A DNA stretch of 40,417 nt from Rubrivivax sp. (GTDB lineage: Bacteria > Pseudomonadota > Gammaproteobacteria > Burkholderiales > Burkholderiaceae_C): contig DYOR01000014.1 of NCBI GenBank assembly GCA_020720385.1, positions 1 to 40,417 on the forward strand. The letters are read 5' to 3'. The translations under genes were made by a program, and so were the position numbers. The notes under the pieces were generated by a model that was not told the origin of the DNA, searched no databases, and was given only the letters and a program-made list of their open reading frames with translations. Positions 10,311 to 18,790 of this stretch are shown piece by piece (the stretch's first letter is position 1; each line of letters opens with the position of its first letter).

Positions 10311-11339
10311 TCAACCCCTGGGGTACTTGGCGTTGGCCTTCTTCACGAAGTCGTTGGTGTACACGGCGCCCAGGTCGAGTTTGGCCTTGGCGATCTCGGC
10401 GTCGATGCTGGCCAGCGCGCGCCAGGCCGTCTGCGCACCCTGCTCGGGGAACATGCCGTCGGGGCTGAGCGCGCCCTTGGCAGCGAGGAAGGCGTCGATG
10501 TAGACCGCGCGGTCGCCGAGCAGGAAGCTCTCCGGCACGGCGGCGATGATGTCGCGCGGCCCGGCGCTCTGGATCCACTTGTCGGCGCGCACGATGGCAT
10601 TGGCCATGGCCTGCGCCGTGGCCGGGTTCTTGTCGATGAACGATTGCGGGGCATACAGGCAGGCCGCGGGCATGGGGCCGCCGAAGATCTTGTCGGCCTC
10701 GGCCAGCACGCGCGTGTCGGCAACCACCTTGAGGTCGCCGCTGCGCTGCAGCATGGTGATCACCGGGTCGAGGTTGCTCAGCGCGTCGATCTGGCCCGAG
10801 CGCATCGCCGCCACCGCGCCCTGCGCCACGCCCACGCCAATCACCGAGACGTCACTCGGCTTGAGCCCCGCCTTGGCGAGGACGAAGTTGAGCATCACGT
10901 TGGTCGACGAGCCGGGCGCGCTCACGCCGACCTTCTTGCCTTTGAGATCCGCCACGCTCTTGAAATCGGGCATGGTCTTGGGGTTGATGCCGAGCACGAT
11001 CTGCGGCGCGCGGCCCTGCAGGGCGAAAGCGCGCATGCGCTGGCCCTTGAACTGCATGTTCACGGTGTGCTCGAAGGCGCCGCTGACGACATCGGCGCTG
11101 CCGCCGACCACGGCCTTCAGCGCCTGCGAGCCGCCGGCGAAGTCGACGATGTTCAGCTCCAGCCCCTCGGCCTTGAAGTAGCCGCGGCGCTCGGCGATCG
11201 TCAGCGGCAGGTAGTAGAGCAGGTTCTTGCCGCCCACGGCGATGGTGGCGTTGGGCTTTTCCAGCGCCTGGGCGCGGACGATGGCCGGTGCGGCGAGCAG
11301 GGTTGCGCTGCCGGCAAGCAGGAGGTGGCGTCTTTGCAT
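10311..11339 (-). CDS. ABC transporter substrate-binding protein (SsuA/NMT1-like), substrate unknown
   Basis: MQRRHLLLAGSATLLAAPAIVRAQA signal peptide; YYLPLTIAERRGYFKAEGLELNIVDFAGGSQALKAVVGGSADVVSGAFEHTV; heads the ABC operon. Confidence 0.92.
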   Translation of the reverse strand: MQRRHLLLAGSATLLAAPAIVRAQALEKPNATIAVGGKNLLYYLPLTIAERRGYFKAEGLELNIVDFAGGSQALKAVVGGSADVVSGAFEHTVNMQFKGQRMRAFALQGRAPQIVLGINPKTMPDFKSVADLKGKKVGVSAPGSSTNVMLNFVLAKAGLKPSDVSVIGVGVAQGAVAAMRSGQIDALSNLDPVITMLQRSGDLKVVADTRVLAEADKIFGGPMPAACLYAPQSFIDKNPATAQAMANAIVRADKWIQSAGPRDIIAAVPESFLLGDRAVYIDAFLAAKGALSPDGMFPEQGAQTAWRALASIDAEIAKAKLDLGAVYTNDFVKKANAKYPRG

Positions 11340-11405
11340 GGGGAGGGTCTCCGGACAAGGGGCGCAGCCACTCTAGCCGACGCGCCGGCGTTCTAACATT
11401 GGGGA

Positions 11406-12152
11406 ATGAACCGAACCCTGCTCATCACCGGCGCCAGCCGCGGCATCGGCGCGGCCACGGCACGTGCGGCCGCCGCGCGTGGCTGGGACGTGGCCATCAA
11501 CTACACCCACGCCGCCGACGCGGCACAGGCCGTCGCCGCCGAGGTGCGCGCGCTGGGGCGGCGCGCCCTGGTGCTGCAGGCCGACGTGGCCGACGAGGCG
11601 CAGGTGCTGGCGCTGTTCGCCGCGCTGGATCGCGAATGGGGCCCCCTCGCGGGCCTGGTGAACAACGCCGGCGTGGTGGACGTGGCGGCGCGGCTCGACG
11701 AGATGAGCGCCGCGCGCATCCAGCGCATGTTTGCCATCAACGTCTTCGGCACGCTGTGGTGCGCGCGCGAGGCCGTGCGCCGCATGAGCACGCGCCACGG
11801 CGGCGCGGGCGGCGCCATCGTCAACCTCTCCTCGGTGGCCGCGCGCCTGGGTGCGCCGGGGCAGTACCTGGACTACGCCGCGGCCAAGGGGGCGATCGAC
11901 ACCTTCACCCTGGGCCTGGCGCGCGAGGTGGCCACCGAGGGCGTGCGCGTGAATGCAGTGCGGCCGGGCATCATCGAGACCGAGATTCACGCCAGCGGCG
12001 GCCAGCCTGGGCGCGCGCAGCAGATGGCCCCCAGCGTGCCCATGCAGCGCGCCGGCACGGCCGACGAAGTGGCCGCGGCCATCGTCTGGCTGCTCTCCGA
12101 CGAGGCCAGCTACACCACCGGCACCACCATCGACGTCAGCGGCGGGCGCTAG
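11406..12152 (+). CDS. SDR family NAD(P)-dependent oxidoreductase
   Basis: TGASRGIGAAT nucleotide-binding motif, NNAGV, YAAAKG catalytic motif, C-terminal YTTGTTIDVSGGR. Confidence 0.95.
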   Translation: MNRTLLITGASRGIGAATARAAAARGWDVAINYTHAADAAQAVAAEVRALGRRALVLQADVADEAQVLALFAALDREWGPLAGLVNNAGVVDVAARLDEMSAARIQRMFAINVFGTLWCAREAVRRMSTRHGGAGGAIVNLSSVAARLGAPGQYLDYAAAKGAIDTFTLGLAREVATEGVRVNAVRPGIIETEIHASGGQPGRAQQMAPSVPMQRAGTADEVAAAIVWLLSDEASYTTGTTIDVSGGR

Positions 12153-12158
12153 GCCCGC
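12142..12158. terminator. Short hairpin over the SDR stop codon, between convergent genes
   Basis: GCGGGC-GCTAG-GCCCGC, perfect 6-bp stem with the TAG stop in the loop; 22-nt gap to the convergent CHAT gene end. No T-run. Confidence 0.3.
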
Positions 12159-12174
12159 GCTGGCGTCGCGGCGC

Positions 12175-15100
12175 TCACTTGGCGTGGCCCCTGAGCGTGG
12201 CGAGCAAGGTCCTGGCCGCGTTGCGCTCCTCGCCCTTGGCCACGGCGGCATAGGCCGTCAGCACGAGCTCGGCCTGGTCGGCCACGGTGCCCCAGAGCTG
12301 GCGGCCCGAGACGCGGCCGTGCAGCTCGGCATAGGCCTCCTGCAGCGCGCCCAGCCTGGCCGCCAGGGTGCTCGAGGCGATGCCGTCGTAGGACTCGAGC
12401 TCCACCTGGCCGGCGTAGCACCAGAAGTCGGGGGCGGTGTGCGATTTGGCCTGCAGGCTGCGGCGCACGGCGTCACTGGCTTCGGCGTCGAGGCCGACCC
12501 AGCCGCGCTGGCCGACGTGGACCACCAGCTCCAGCGCCATGCGGTTGAGCGCCGGGTAGTAGAGCTCGGGTGACTGCTCGGCCGTGGCCAGCCTCTCGGC
12601 GCTGAGGTAGCTCTCGGTGGCCATCTTCAGCGCCACCTTGTGCGCCGCGAGGTTGCCGCTCTTGCGCTCGAGCAGGGCCAGGCGCTTCCACGCCGAGCCG
12701 CACAGGCAGTGCCGCTCCATCGTCGGCTGCAGCCCGGTGAGCGTCTGCAGGTCGCGCAGCGCGCGCGCGATGTCCTCGCGCGCCGCGGGCAGCGCCGCCT
12801 TGTCGGTGACCCGGTCGGCGCGCTCCCAGCCGCGGCGTGCGAGCAGGTTGCCCAGCTGCTCGTGCGTCTTGAGCGAGGCGCTGGCATCGTTGCAGCGCAG
12901 GGCGCGCTCGTACCAGGCGATGGCCGCGTCGCGGTCGCCGGCCTCGGCGTAGGCCACGCCGAAGGCCTCGGCCACCGCCCCGATCTCGCCCCACAAGGCG
13001 CTGAAGCGCGCCTCCAGGTGGCGCACCTTTTCCAGCTGCTCGGCCGGGTCGGCGCGCATCCACTTGGACTTCACCGCCACTTCCTCGAGTGCCAGCGTCA
13101 GCGCCAGCGCCGAGGCGATGCCCTCGTATTCCTCGCGCGGCGCGATGGGCGTGGCGGCGGCGTCGGCGGCGCTGCGGCGGTAGCTCCAGTTGGGGTCGCC
13201 GTAGCACTGGTAGGCGGCCCAGGTGTTGCTGGCCTTGTCTTCCAGCCAGGCCGCCTCGCGGGCGATGGCCACCGCGGTGATGAAGGGCTTGTGGTCGAGG
13301 ATCTCGCGGTAGAAGGTGGTGGCGAAGACCTTGGCCGGTGCGTCATCCACGGCCCAGCCCGCGGCGATGACGCAGCGCACGCCGATCTCGATGAGCGAGT
13401 CGGCCACGCCCCAGGCGAACTCGGCGCGGTTGATGGTGCGCAAGGCCTGCTGGCTGTCGCGCGCGGCGAGGTGGCAGCAGTTCACGAACACCAGTTCGGG
13501 CACCGTGCGCATGCTCTTGATCTCGTCGGAACCCAGGAAGGTGTCGTCCGAGAGCACCACGCCGCCCTTGCTCAGGAGCTGGCCCTTGTCGTCCTTGCGC
13601 ACGGGCTCGCCGTGGCCGGCCACGTGGATGATGCGGTAGCGGCGCTCGAACAGGGCGTTGATGATGCTGGTGGCGTCGTTGCCGTCGATGAGCGCGTTGA
13701 CGCGCTGTGCGCCCAGGCCGCCGGCGCCGCCCAGCGCCTTGACCACGGCCTCGGCCTCCGCGCGCGCGCCGGGCAGCGGCGGGTAGATGGCCGCGTCGAC
13801 CTGCGGCTCGCCGATCACCAGCACGGCGTCGTCGATGTGCGCGTCCTGCACCTGCTGGCGGTAGTGCTCCTGGCGCAGCTTGCGCAGCAACTGGGCGCGT
13901 ATGGCCCAGGGGCGGTCCTCGCTGCGCGAGGGGTCGTCGCCGCGCGTGTCGAGCAGCTCCCAGGGGATCACGGCGGTCTTGTCGTCGAGCTCGAGCAGCA
14001 CGCGGCCGGTGCCGGCGAGGAAGGGCTCCACCTCGGTCGGCACGAGCAGCTGAAAGAGGGTGCGGCCGAGCTGGGTGTCGCGGCTGCTGGCGGTGGAGGC
14101 ACGCGCCACGAGTTCGCGCAGCAACTTGCCCTGCGTGCTCTGCGCGCGCACCTCGGTGCGCGCGCGCTTGGTGTCGAGGGCGAACTCGATGTTGTCCTCG
14201 CCGGGGCAGGTGGCGCGGATGAAGTCGTAGTCGGCGCCGCGGTAGCCGCTGTCGACCTGGCGGCGCAAGGGGCCCACACCACTGCGGATGCTGGCGCTGA
14301 TCTCGAAGCGCCCGGGCGCGGCCGTGGCCAGCACCTGCAGCCCGTGCCAGGCGTCGGAGGCGCGCTCCAGGTAGAGCTCCACCAGGGTGAGATGGCTCAC
14401 CAGCGGCCAGCCGCTGGCGCGCATGCGGTCGTTGGCCTCGCGCACGCCCAGCGCGATGGCACGCGCGGCGTTGCTGCAGTTCATGCCCACGCCGCCACTG
14501 CCCATGAGGGTGGCGGCGAGCTCGATCTCCGCCGGCGCGCCCACGGCGCTTTCGGCCATGCGCTGCGCCCAGGCGATGACGCCCTGGCGCACGGTGTGCG
14601 TCAGGCCCTGCTCGTCGAGCTTGCCCTCCTCGCCCAGGCCCGCCACCACGGCGCTGGCGGGCTGCGGCGCGCGCCAGGGGTTCTCCGGGTCGGCGCTGGA
14701 GTTGACGAAGATCTGGTGCGTGCCCGGCTGGTCGGGGTACAGGCCGGCATCGAGCGAGGCCTTCATCGCCCCGCCGATGAGCCGGTTGACCACCGCCTCG
14801 GTGCCGGTGAGGCTGAGCGAGCGCGAGTGGCCCACCATGAGGTGCTGGCCGACGAAGCTCAGGTTGCCGTTGAGCACGCTCACGCGCAGCGCCGCACCGG
14901 CGCGGCCGGCCGGTGCCTCGGCCAGGGTGCGGCGGCCGGCGAAGACCGAGCGTTCGTTGTCGGCCGGCACCGCCGCGTGCCTTTCGCGCGAGGGCCGGCT
15001 GCGCACGTGCACCAGCGGCGCGCCGGCGCCGCGCGCCGCACCGCGCGCGGCACCTTCGGTGACCAGCCGCTCCAGCGCCGCGGTGTCGCCGCGCGCGAGC

Positions 15101-17703
15101 AGCTCGACGAAGGCGTCGAAGGCCCCGCCGGCATCGGGCAGGCCGCCGTGTTCGCAGTCGAGCTTCCAGGTGCGCACGCCGGGCAGCAGGGCGCACTCGA
15201 GCGGCACGCGGCCGTCGCCGCCGTCGGTGGCGTCGAGGTAGGCGAAGCCGTCGGCGCCCCATTCGAAGCCGTCGGGCGTGAACTTGGCGCGCCCCACCAC
15301 GAGCGCGACCTTGTCGGCCCAGGCGGGCAGGTCGTGCTCGCGCTGGGCATCCAGCCGCTGGCGCAGCGCGCGCGCCTGGTCGAGCACCGGCTGCGGCGGC
15401 ACGCCCCACTCGTAGGCGGCGTCGGCGCCATCGCCGGCGTAGCGGTGCCACCAGTTGGCTTCCTGCACGCGCTTGAGGTCGTCGGTGGCGAGCTTGGCCC
15501 AGGTCTCGGCGCGGTCCAGCGCGAGCGCCGGGTCGAGCAGGCTGGCCTGCAGCTGCAGGAAGCCGGGCATCTCGGCCATGAGCTGGCGCGCCTGGCGGTC
15601 GCGCAGCGGCGAGCCGAAAGCGGCCAGCGCGTTGCCGAAGGTGTCGTCGCCCGAGAGCACCTGCATCGGCGCCCACGAGCCGCCGTTGGGCGTGCCCAGC
15701 ATGAGCAGCCGCGCGCCTTCGCGTTTCATCAGGCGCTCGAAGGTCTTGGGCCGCTCGAGCTGCATGGTGCGCGCGAGCACCCCGCCCATGCTGTGGGCGA
15801 GCAGGCGCACGGGCTGGCCGCTGGCGTTGCGCGCGTCGAGCGCCTGGTCCACGGCGTCGGCCAGCCGGCGCGCTTCTTGCTCGATCGGGCGGCGCCAGTC
15901 GAAGGCGAAAGGGACCACCTCGTGCGTCTCGGCCAGGTGGTCCATGAGGTCGTCGTAGACCAGGCCGATGGGCCCGTCGGGGGCCACGCCGTCGGGCGCA
16001 CCGGTGTACTTGAGCTTGCCCAGGCCGCCGATGAGGCGCAGGCTGAGCCAGATGCGCTTGTCACCGGCCTTGAGGTTGCTGCCCAGGATGCCCGGCAGCA
16101 CGAACACGGCGGGCTTGTCGCTCGCCGGCCGCCCGTCCCCGGCGTTGCGCCGCGCGGCGCGCAGCCCGCCTGCGTCCTGCCCCGCCCAGGACAAGGGCCC
16201 GATGGTGAGGAAGCCCGCCGGCGTGGCCTGCGTCAGGCCGCCGACCACGGCCTGCACCGTGCGCTCGTTGGCGAAGTAGTTGAAGTGCGTGACCTTGCCG
16301 CCCTGGTCGAGCAGGAAGCTGGCACCGCCTTCGCGCGGGCTGCCGCCGTACATGCTGCGCGTCTGCACGACGATGTCGTTGTCGGTCCAGTAGTAGGCGT
16401 CGGCGAGCAGCGTCTTCAGCCAGCTGCCCACGCTGTCGCCCTGCAGGTCGCCGGCGACCACGCGCAGTTCGCCCGGGATGGCCTCCTCCGAGGCGTTGAG
16501 CCAGTTCACCAGCGGCGTGTCGGGGATCATCGCCGCCAGGCCGGGCAGCTCGTCGGGGCTGGCGCGGCGGCGCGCCACCTCGGCGAGGAAGTCCACCACC
16601 GCCGGCAACACGGGCACGCCGGCGAGCTCGATGGACCACTTCAGCACCGACATGTAGGCGTCGAGCCGCTTGCTCGCCAGCAGCGTGCCGCGCGCCGGGC
16701 AGGCCACGCGCAGCACGCGCTCGACGCGGATGTCCTTGGCGCGCACGGCGGCAGCGAGCTCTTGCAACTCCTTGCGCTGCCCTGCGTAGGCCGGGTCGGC
16801 AAAGAAGGCCAGGTCCGCGGCGCCGATGGGCCGCGCACCGGCCATGCGCCCGGCCACCAGCGCCAGCACCTCGGCCACCAGGCCGCCGCGCGAATGCGTG
16901 GCCAGGTGCAGCCGCGCGCCGGCCGGCAGCGCCTGCACCAGGGTCAGGGCATTGGCGATCGGACTGGCGCCGACGGTCGGGTGGTCCAGCGCATAGACGC
17001 GGCCGCCGTAAAAGCTGAAGAGCTCGCCCACACGCTGCGGGTGCAGCGCCCAGAGCTTGCCGAAAGTGCTGAAGGTGTCGACGAAGGTGCCGTGCAGAAG
17101 CACCAGCAGCGGCTCGCTCGCCGGCTTGGCGGGCGCCGGCACCTGCGCCAGCTTCAGCCCGCTGCCCTTGAGGGCGGTGAGCGACTCGCGCTCGAGCGCG
17201 TAGACACCGGCGTCGACCTGGCCGTCGACCTTGCTCACCACCAGGCTGGCGGCGAAGTCCACGGCCTTGTCCTTCGCCAGGCCGGTGAGCACCTCGAAGG
17301 CCGAGAGCACCACGTCGCCGAGGAAACCGCCGCCGCGCGTGGGCGCGGCCTGCTCCAGGCCACGCCAGCGCAGCTGGCTGGGCACGGCGATGTCGCCCGC
17401 CTCGACGCTGGCCGCGGCGCTGCGCTGCGCCGTGCCCTGGCCGAGCAGGAGATCGCGCGCGCTGTGCGGGTGCAGCATGAGCACGGGGCCCCCGGCGAGG
17501 TGCAGCAGCACCACGTCTTCGCCGGGCACGGCGGTGACGCGCACGGTGTCGCCGCCGCCACGCCGCGCCGACACGCGCACCGACTCCTTCACCTGCCCGG
17601 GCAGGCCCGAGGCGCCCGGCGGCCGCGCCGCGGGCATGCCGCGCGAGACCTGGCGCTGGCCGGGGATGACAAAGGTGATGGGCGTGTTGTCTGCGCTGGC
17701 CAT
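12175..17703 (-). CDS. Giant multidomain protein: alpha/beta-hydrolase + LCAT-like lipase + unassigned middle region + CHAT caspase-like protease + TPR-like C-terminus (1842 aa)
   Basis: ATG at 17703 preceded by GAGGAGA. Hydrolase 1: PLLVLLHGTFVDTFSTF, THSRGGLV, TDNDIVVQTRSM, KVTHFNYF. Hydrolase 2: VFVLPGILGSNL, LLAHSMGGVLARTM, GDGRVPLECA, CEHGGLPD. CHAT: IPWELLDT, RIIHVAGHGEP (His), ELVFVNCCHLA (Cys). C-terminal helical repeats with AIAWYERALRCND. Confidence 0.88.
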   Translation of the reverse strand: MASADNTPITFVIPGQRQVSRGMPAARPPGASGLPGQVKESVRVSARRGGGDTVRVTAVPGEDVVLLHLAGGPVLMLHPHSARDLLLGQGTAQRSAAASVEAGDIAVPSQLRWRGLEQAAPTRGGGFLGDVVLSAFEVLTGLAKDKAVDFAASLVVSKVDGQVDAGVYALERESLTALKGSGLKLAQVPAPAKPASEPLLVLLHGTFVDTFSTFGKLWALHPQRVGELFSFYGGRVYALDHPTVGASPIANALTLVQALPAGARLHLATHSRGGLVAEVLALVAGRMAGARPIGAADLAFFADPAYAGQRKELQELAAAVRAKDIRVERVLRVACPARGTLLASKRLDAYMSVLKWSIELAGVPVLPAVVDFLAEVARRRASPDELPGLAAMIPDTPLVNWLNASEEAIPGELRVVAGDLQGDSVGSWLKTLLADAYYWTDNDIVVQTRSMYGGSPREGGASFLLDQGGKVTHFNYFANERTVQAVVGGLTQATPAGFLTIGPLSWAGQDAGGLRAARRNAGDGRPASDKPAVFVLPGILGSNLKAGDKRIWLSLRLIGGLGKLKYTGAPDGVAPDGPIGLVYDDLMDHLAETHEVVPFAFDWRRPIEQEARRLADAVDQALDARNASGQPVRLLAHSMGGVLARTMQLERPKTFERLMKREGARLLMLGTPNGGSWAPMQVLSGDDTFGNALAAFGSPLRDRQARQLMAEMPGFLQLQASLLDPALALDRAETWAKLATDDLKRVQEANWWHRYAGDGADAAYEWGVPPQPVLDQARALRQRLDAQREHDLPAWADKVALVVGRAKFTPDGFEWGADGFAYLDATDGGDGRVPLECALLPGVRTWKLDCEHGGLPDAGGAFDAFVELLARGDTAALERLVTEGAARGAARGAGAPLVHVRSRPSRERHAAVPADNERSVFAGRRTLAEAPAGRAGAALRVSVLNGNLSFVGQHLMVGHSRSLSLTGTEAVVNRLIGGAMKASLDAGLYPDQPGTHQIFVNSSADPENPWRAPQPASAVVAGLGEEGKLDEQGLTHTVRQGVIAWAQRMAESAVGAPAEIELAATLMGSGGVGMNCSNAARAIALGVREANDRMRASGWPLVSHLTLVELYLERASDAWHGLQVLATAAPGRFEISASIRSGVGPLRRQVDSGYRGADYDFIRATCPGEDNIEFALDTKRARTEVRAQSTQGKLLRELVARASTASSRDTQLGRTLFQLLVPTEVEPFLAGTGRVLLELDDKTAVIPWELLDTRGDDPSRSEDRPWAIRAQLLRKLRQEHYRQQVQDAHIDDAVLVIGEPQVDAAIYPPLPGARAEAEAVVKALGGAGGLGAQRVNALIDGNDATSIINALFERRYRIIHVAGHGEPVRKDDKGQLLSKGGVVLSDDTFLGSDEIKSMRTVPELVFVNCCHLAARDSQQALRTINRAEFAWGVADSLIEIGVRCVIAAGWAVDDAPAKVFATTFYREILDHKPFITAVAIAREAAWLEDKASNTWAAYQCYGDPNWSYRRSAADAAATPIAPREEYEGIASALALTLALEEVAVKSKWMRADPAEQLEKVRHLEARFSALWGEIGAVAEAFGVAYAEAGDRDAAIAWYERALRCNDASASLKTHEQLGNLLARRGWERADRVTDKAALPAAREDIARALRDLQTLTGLQPTMERHCLCGSAWKRLALLERKSGNLAAHKVALKMATESYLSAERLATAEQSPELYYPALNRMALELVVHVGQRGWVGLDAEASDAVRRSLQAKSHTAPDFWCYAGQVELESYDGIASSTLAARLGALQEAYAELHGRVSGRQLWGTVADQAELVLTAYAAVAKGEERNAARTLLATLRGHAK

Positions 17704-17765
17704 GCCGTCTCCTCGATAGGAGCGCGAGCATCGGCGCAAAGCGCCGCCCCAGCAAGACGTGGTGC

Positions 17766-18653
17766 CTATCGACCTAGGGGTGGCGCCAGCCGCTGCAGCA
17801 CCAGGGTGGCCAGGCCCGAGCGCTGCTGCAGCTGCTGTGCGGCGGCCAGCGCCGCCTCGCGCGTGGCAAAAGGCCCGGCCTGCACGCGCAGCAGGCCCGC
17901 CTCCTCGAGCACCGCCACGCCGGGCAGACCCTCGGCCTCGCGCAGCGCGCGCTGCTGCAACTGCACGGCACCCTCGCGCTGGCGAAAGGCACCCAGCTGC
18001 AGCCAGAAGCCCGCCTCGGCCTGCGGGCGTTCACCCGGCGCGGGGTCGTCGGCGGGCAGCCCCGGGGTCGGCGCCAGGCTCGCCAGCGCTCGCGGCGTCA
18101 GGCCGGCACGGATCTCGCCGTGCGTGAGGCGGCGCACTTCCACCGGCGCCACGCCGCGCAGCACGCCGAGCTTGAGCGCGGCGGTGTAGCTCAGGTCGAT
18201 GACGCGGCCCTCGGCGAAGGGGCCGCGGTCGTTGATGCGCACGATCACCTCGCGCCCGTTGGCCGGGTTGCGCACGCGCGCATAGCTCGGGATCGGCATG
18301 GTCTTGTGCGCCGCCGTCATCGCGTACATGTCGTAGGGCTCGCCGCTGGAGGTAGGCAGGCCGTGAAACTTGCGTCCGTACCACGAGGCGCCGCCGCGCT
18401 CGGCCCAGGGCAGGTCGGCGCTCATCGGCACGTAGCGCTGGCCGAACACCTCGTAGGGCTTGTTGGGGCCACCCACGCGCAGCGGCTCGACGCGCGGCTC
18501 GGCATCGGGCACCTGCTCCAGGTCGGCCGGCGGGCGCAGCGGCGGGCCGTCCGCTCCGGCCGGCGCACGCGGGCGGCTGGCGCAGCCGCCCAGCGCCAGG
18601 GCGACGAGCAGGACGGATGCGAGCAGCGCGTTGAGATGACGCAGGCGGTTCAA
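17766..18653 (-). CDS. rlpA: Septal ring lytic transglycosylase RlpA family lipoprotein with SPOR domain
   Basis: Lipobox LALGGC; PYEVFGQRYVPMSADLPWAERGGASWYGRKFHGLPTSSGEPYDMYAMTAAHKTMPIPSYARVRNPANGREVIVRINDRGPFAEGRVIDLSYTAALKLG; C-terminal SPOR-like repeat. Confidence 0.95.
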   Translation of the reverse strand: MNRLRHLNALLASVLLVALALGGCASRPRAPAGADGPPLRPPADLEQVPDAEPRVEPLRVGGPNKPYEVFGQRYVPMSADLPWAERGGASWYGRKFHGLPTSSGEPYDMYAMTAAHKTMPIPSYARVRNPANGREVIVRINDRGPFAEGRVIDLSYTAALKLGVLRGVAPVEVRRLTHGEIRAGLTPRALASLAPTPGLPADDPAPGERPQAEAGFWLQLGAFRQREGAVQLQQRALREAEGLPGVAVLEEAGLLRVQAGPFATREAALAAAQQLQQRSGLATLVLQRLAPPLGR

Positions 18654-18790
18654 GCGCGATCACCGAGGGAACGGACAAGCGAGTGTAGTCAGCGTGAACC
18701 CCAGCGTGACGGCAGGAGACTTGCGCTTTTCCCCGTGGCTCGGCGATCGTGGGCTAATCTCGCATGCTCTGTGTTCCTGGAGAGGTCGAC

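Noticed and set aside
12640-18189. 1849-aa plus-strand ORF opposite the CHAT-lipase gene
   Set aside because: Low-complexity Arg/Ala/Gly/His/Val-rich translation with no domain motifs; the minus strand carries clear conserved motifs. Long antisense ORFs are expected at ~70% GC.
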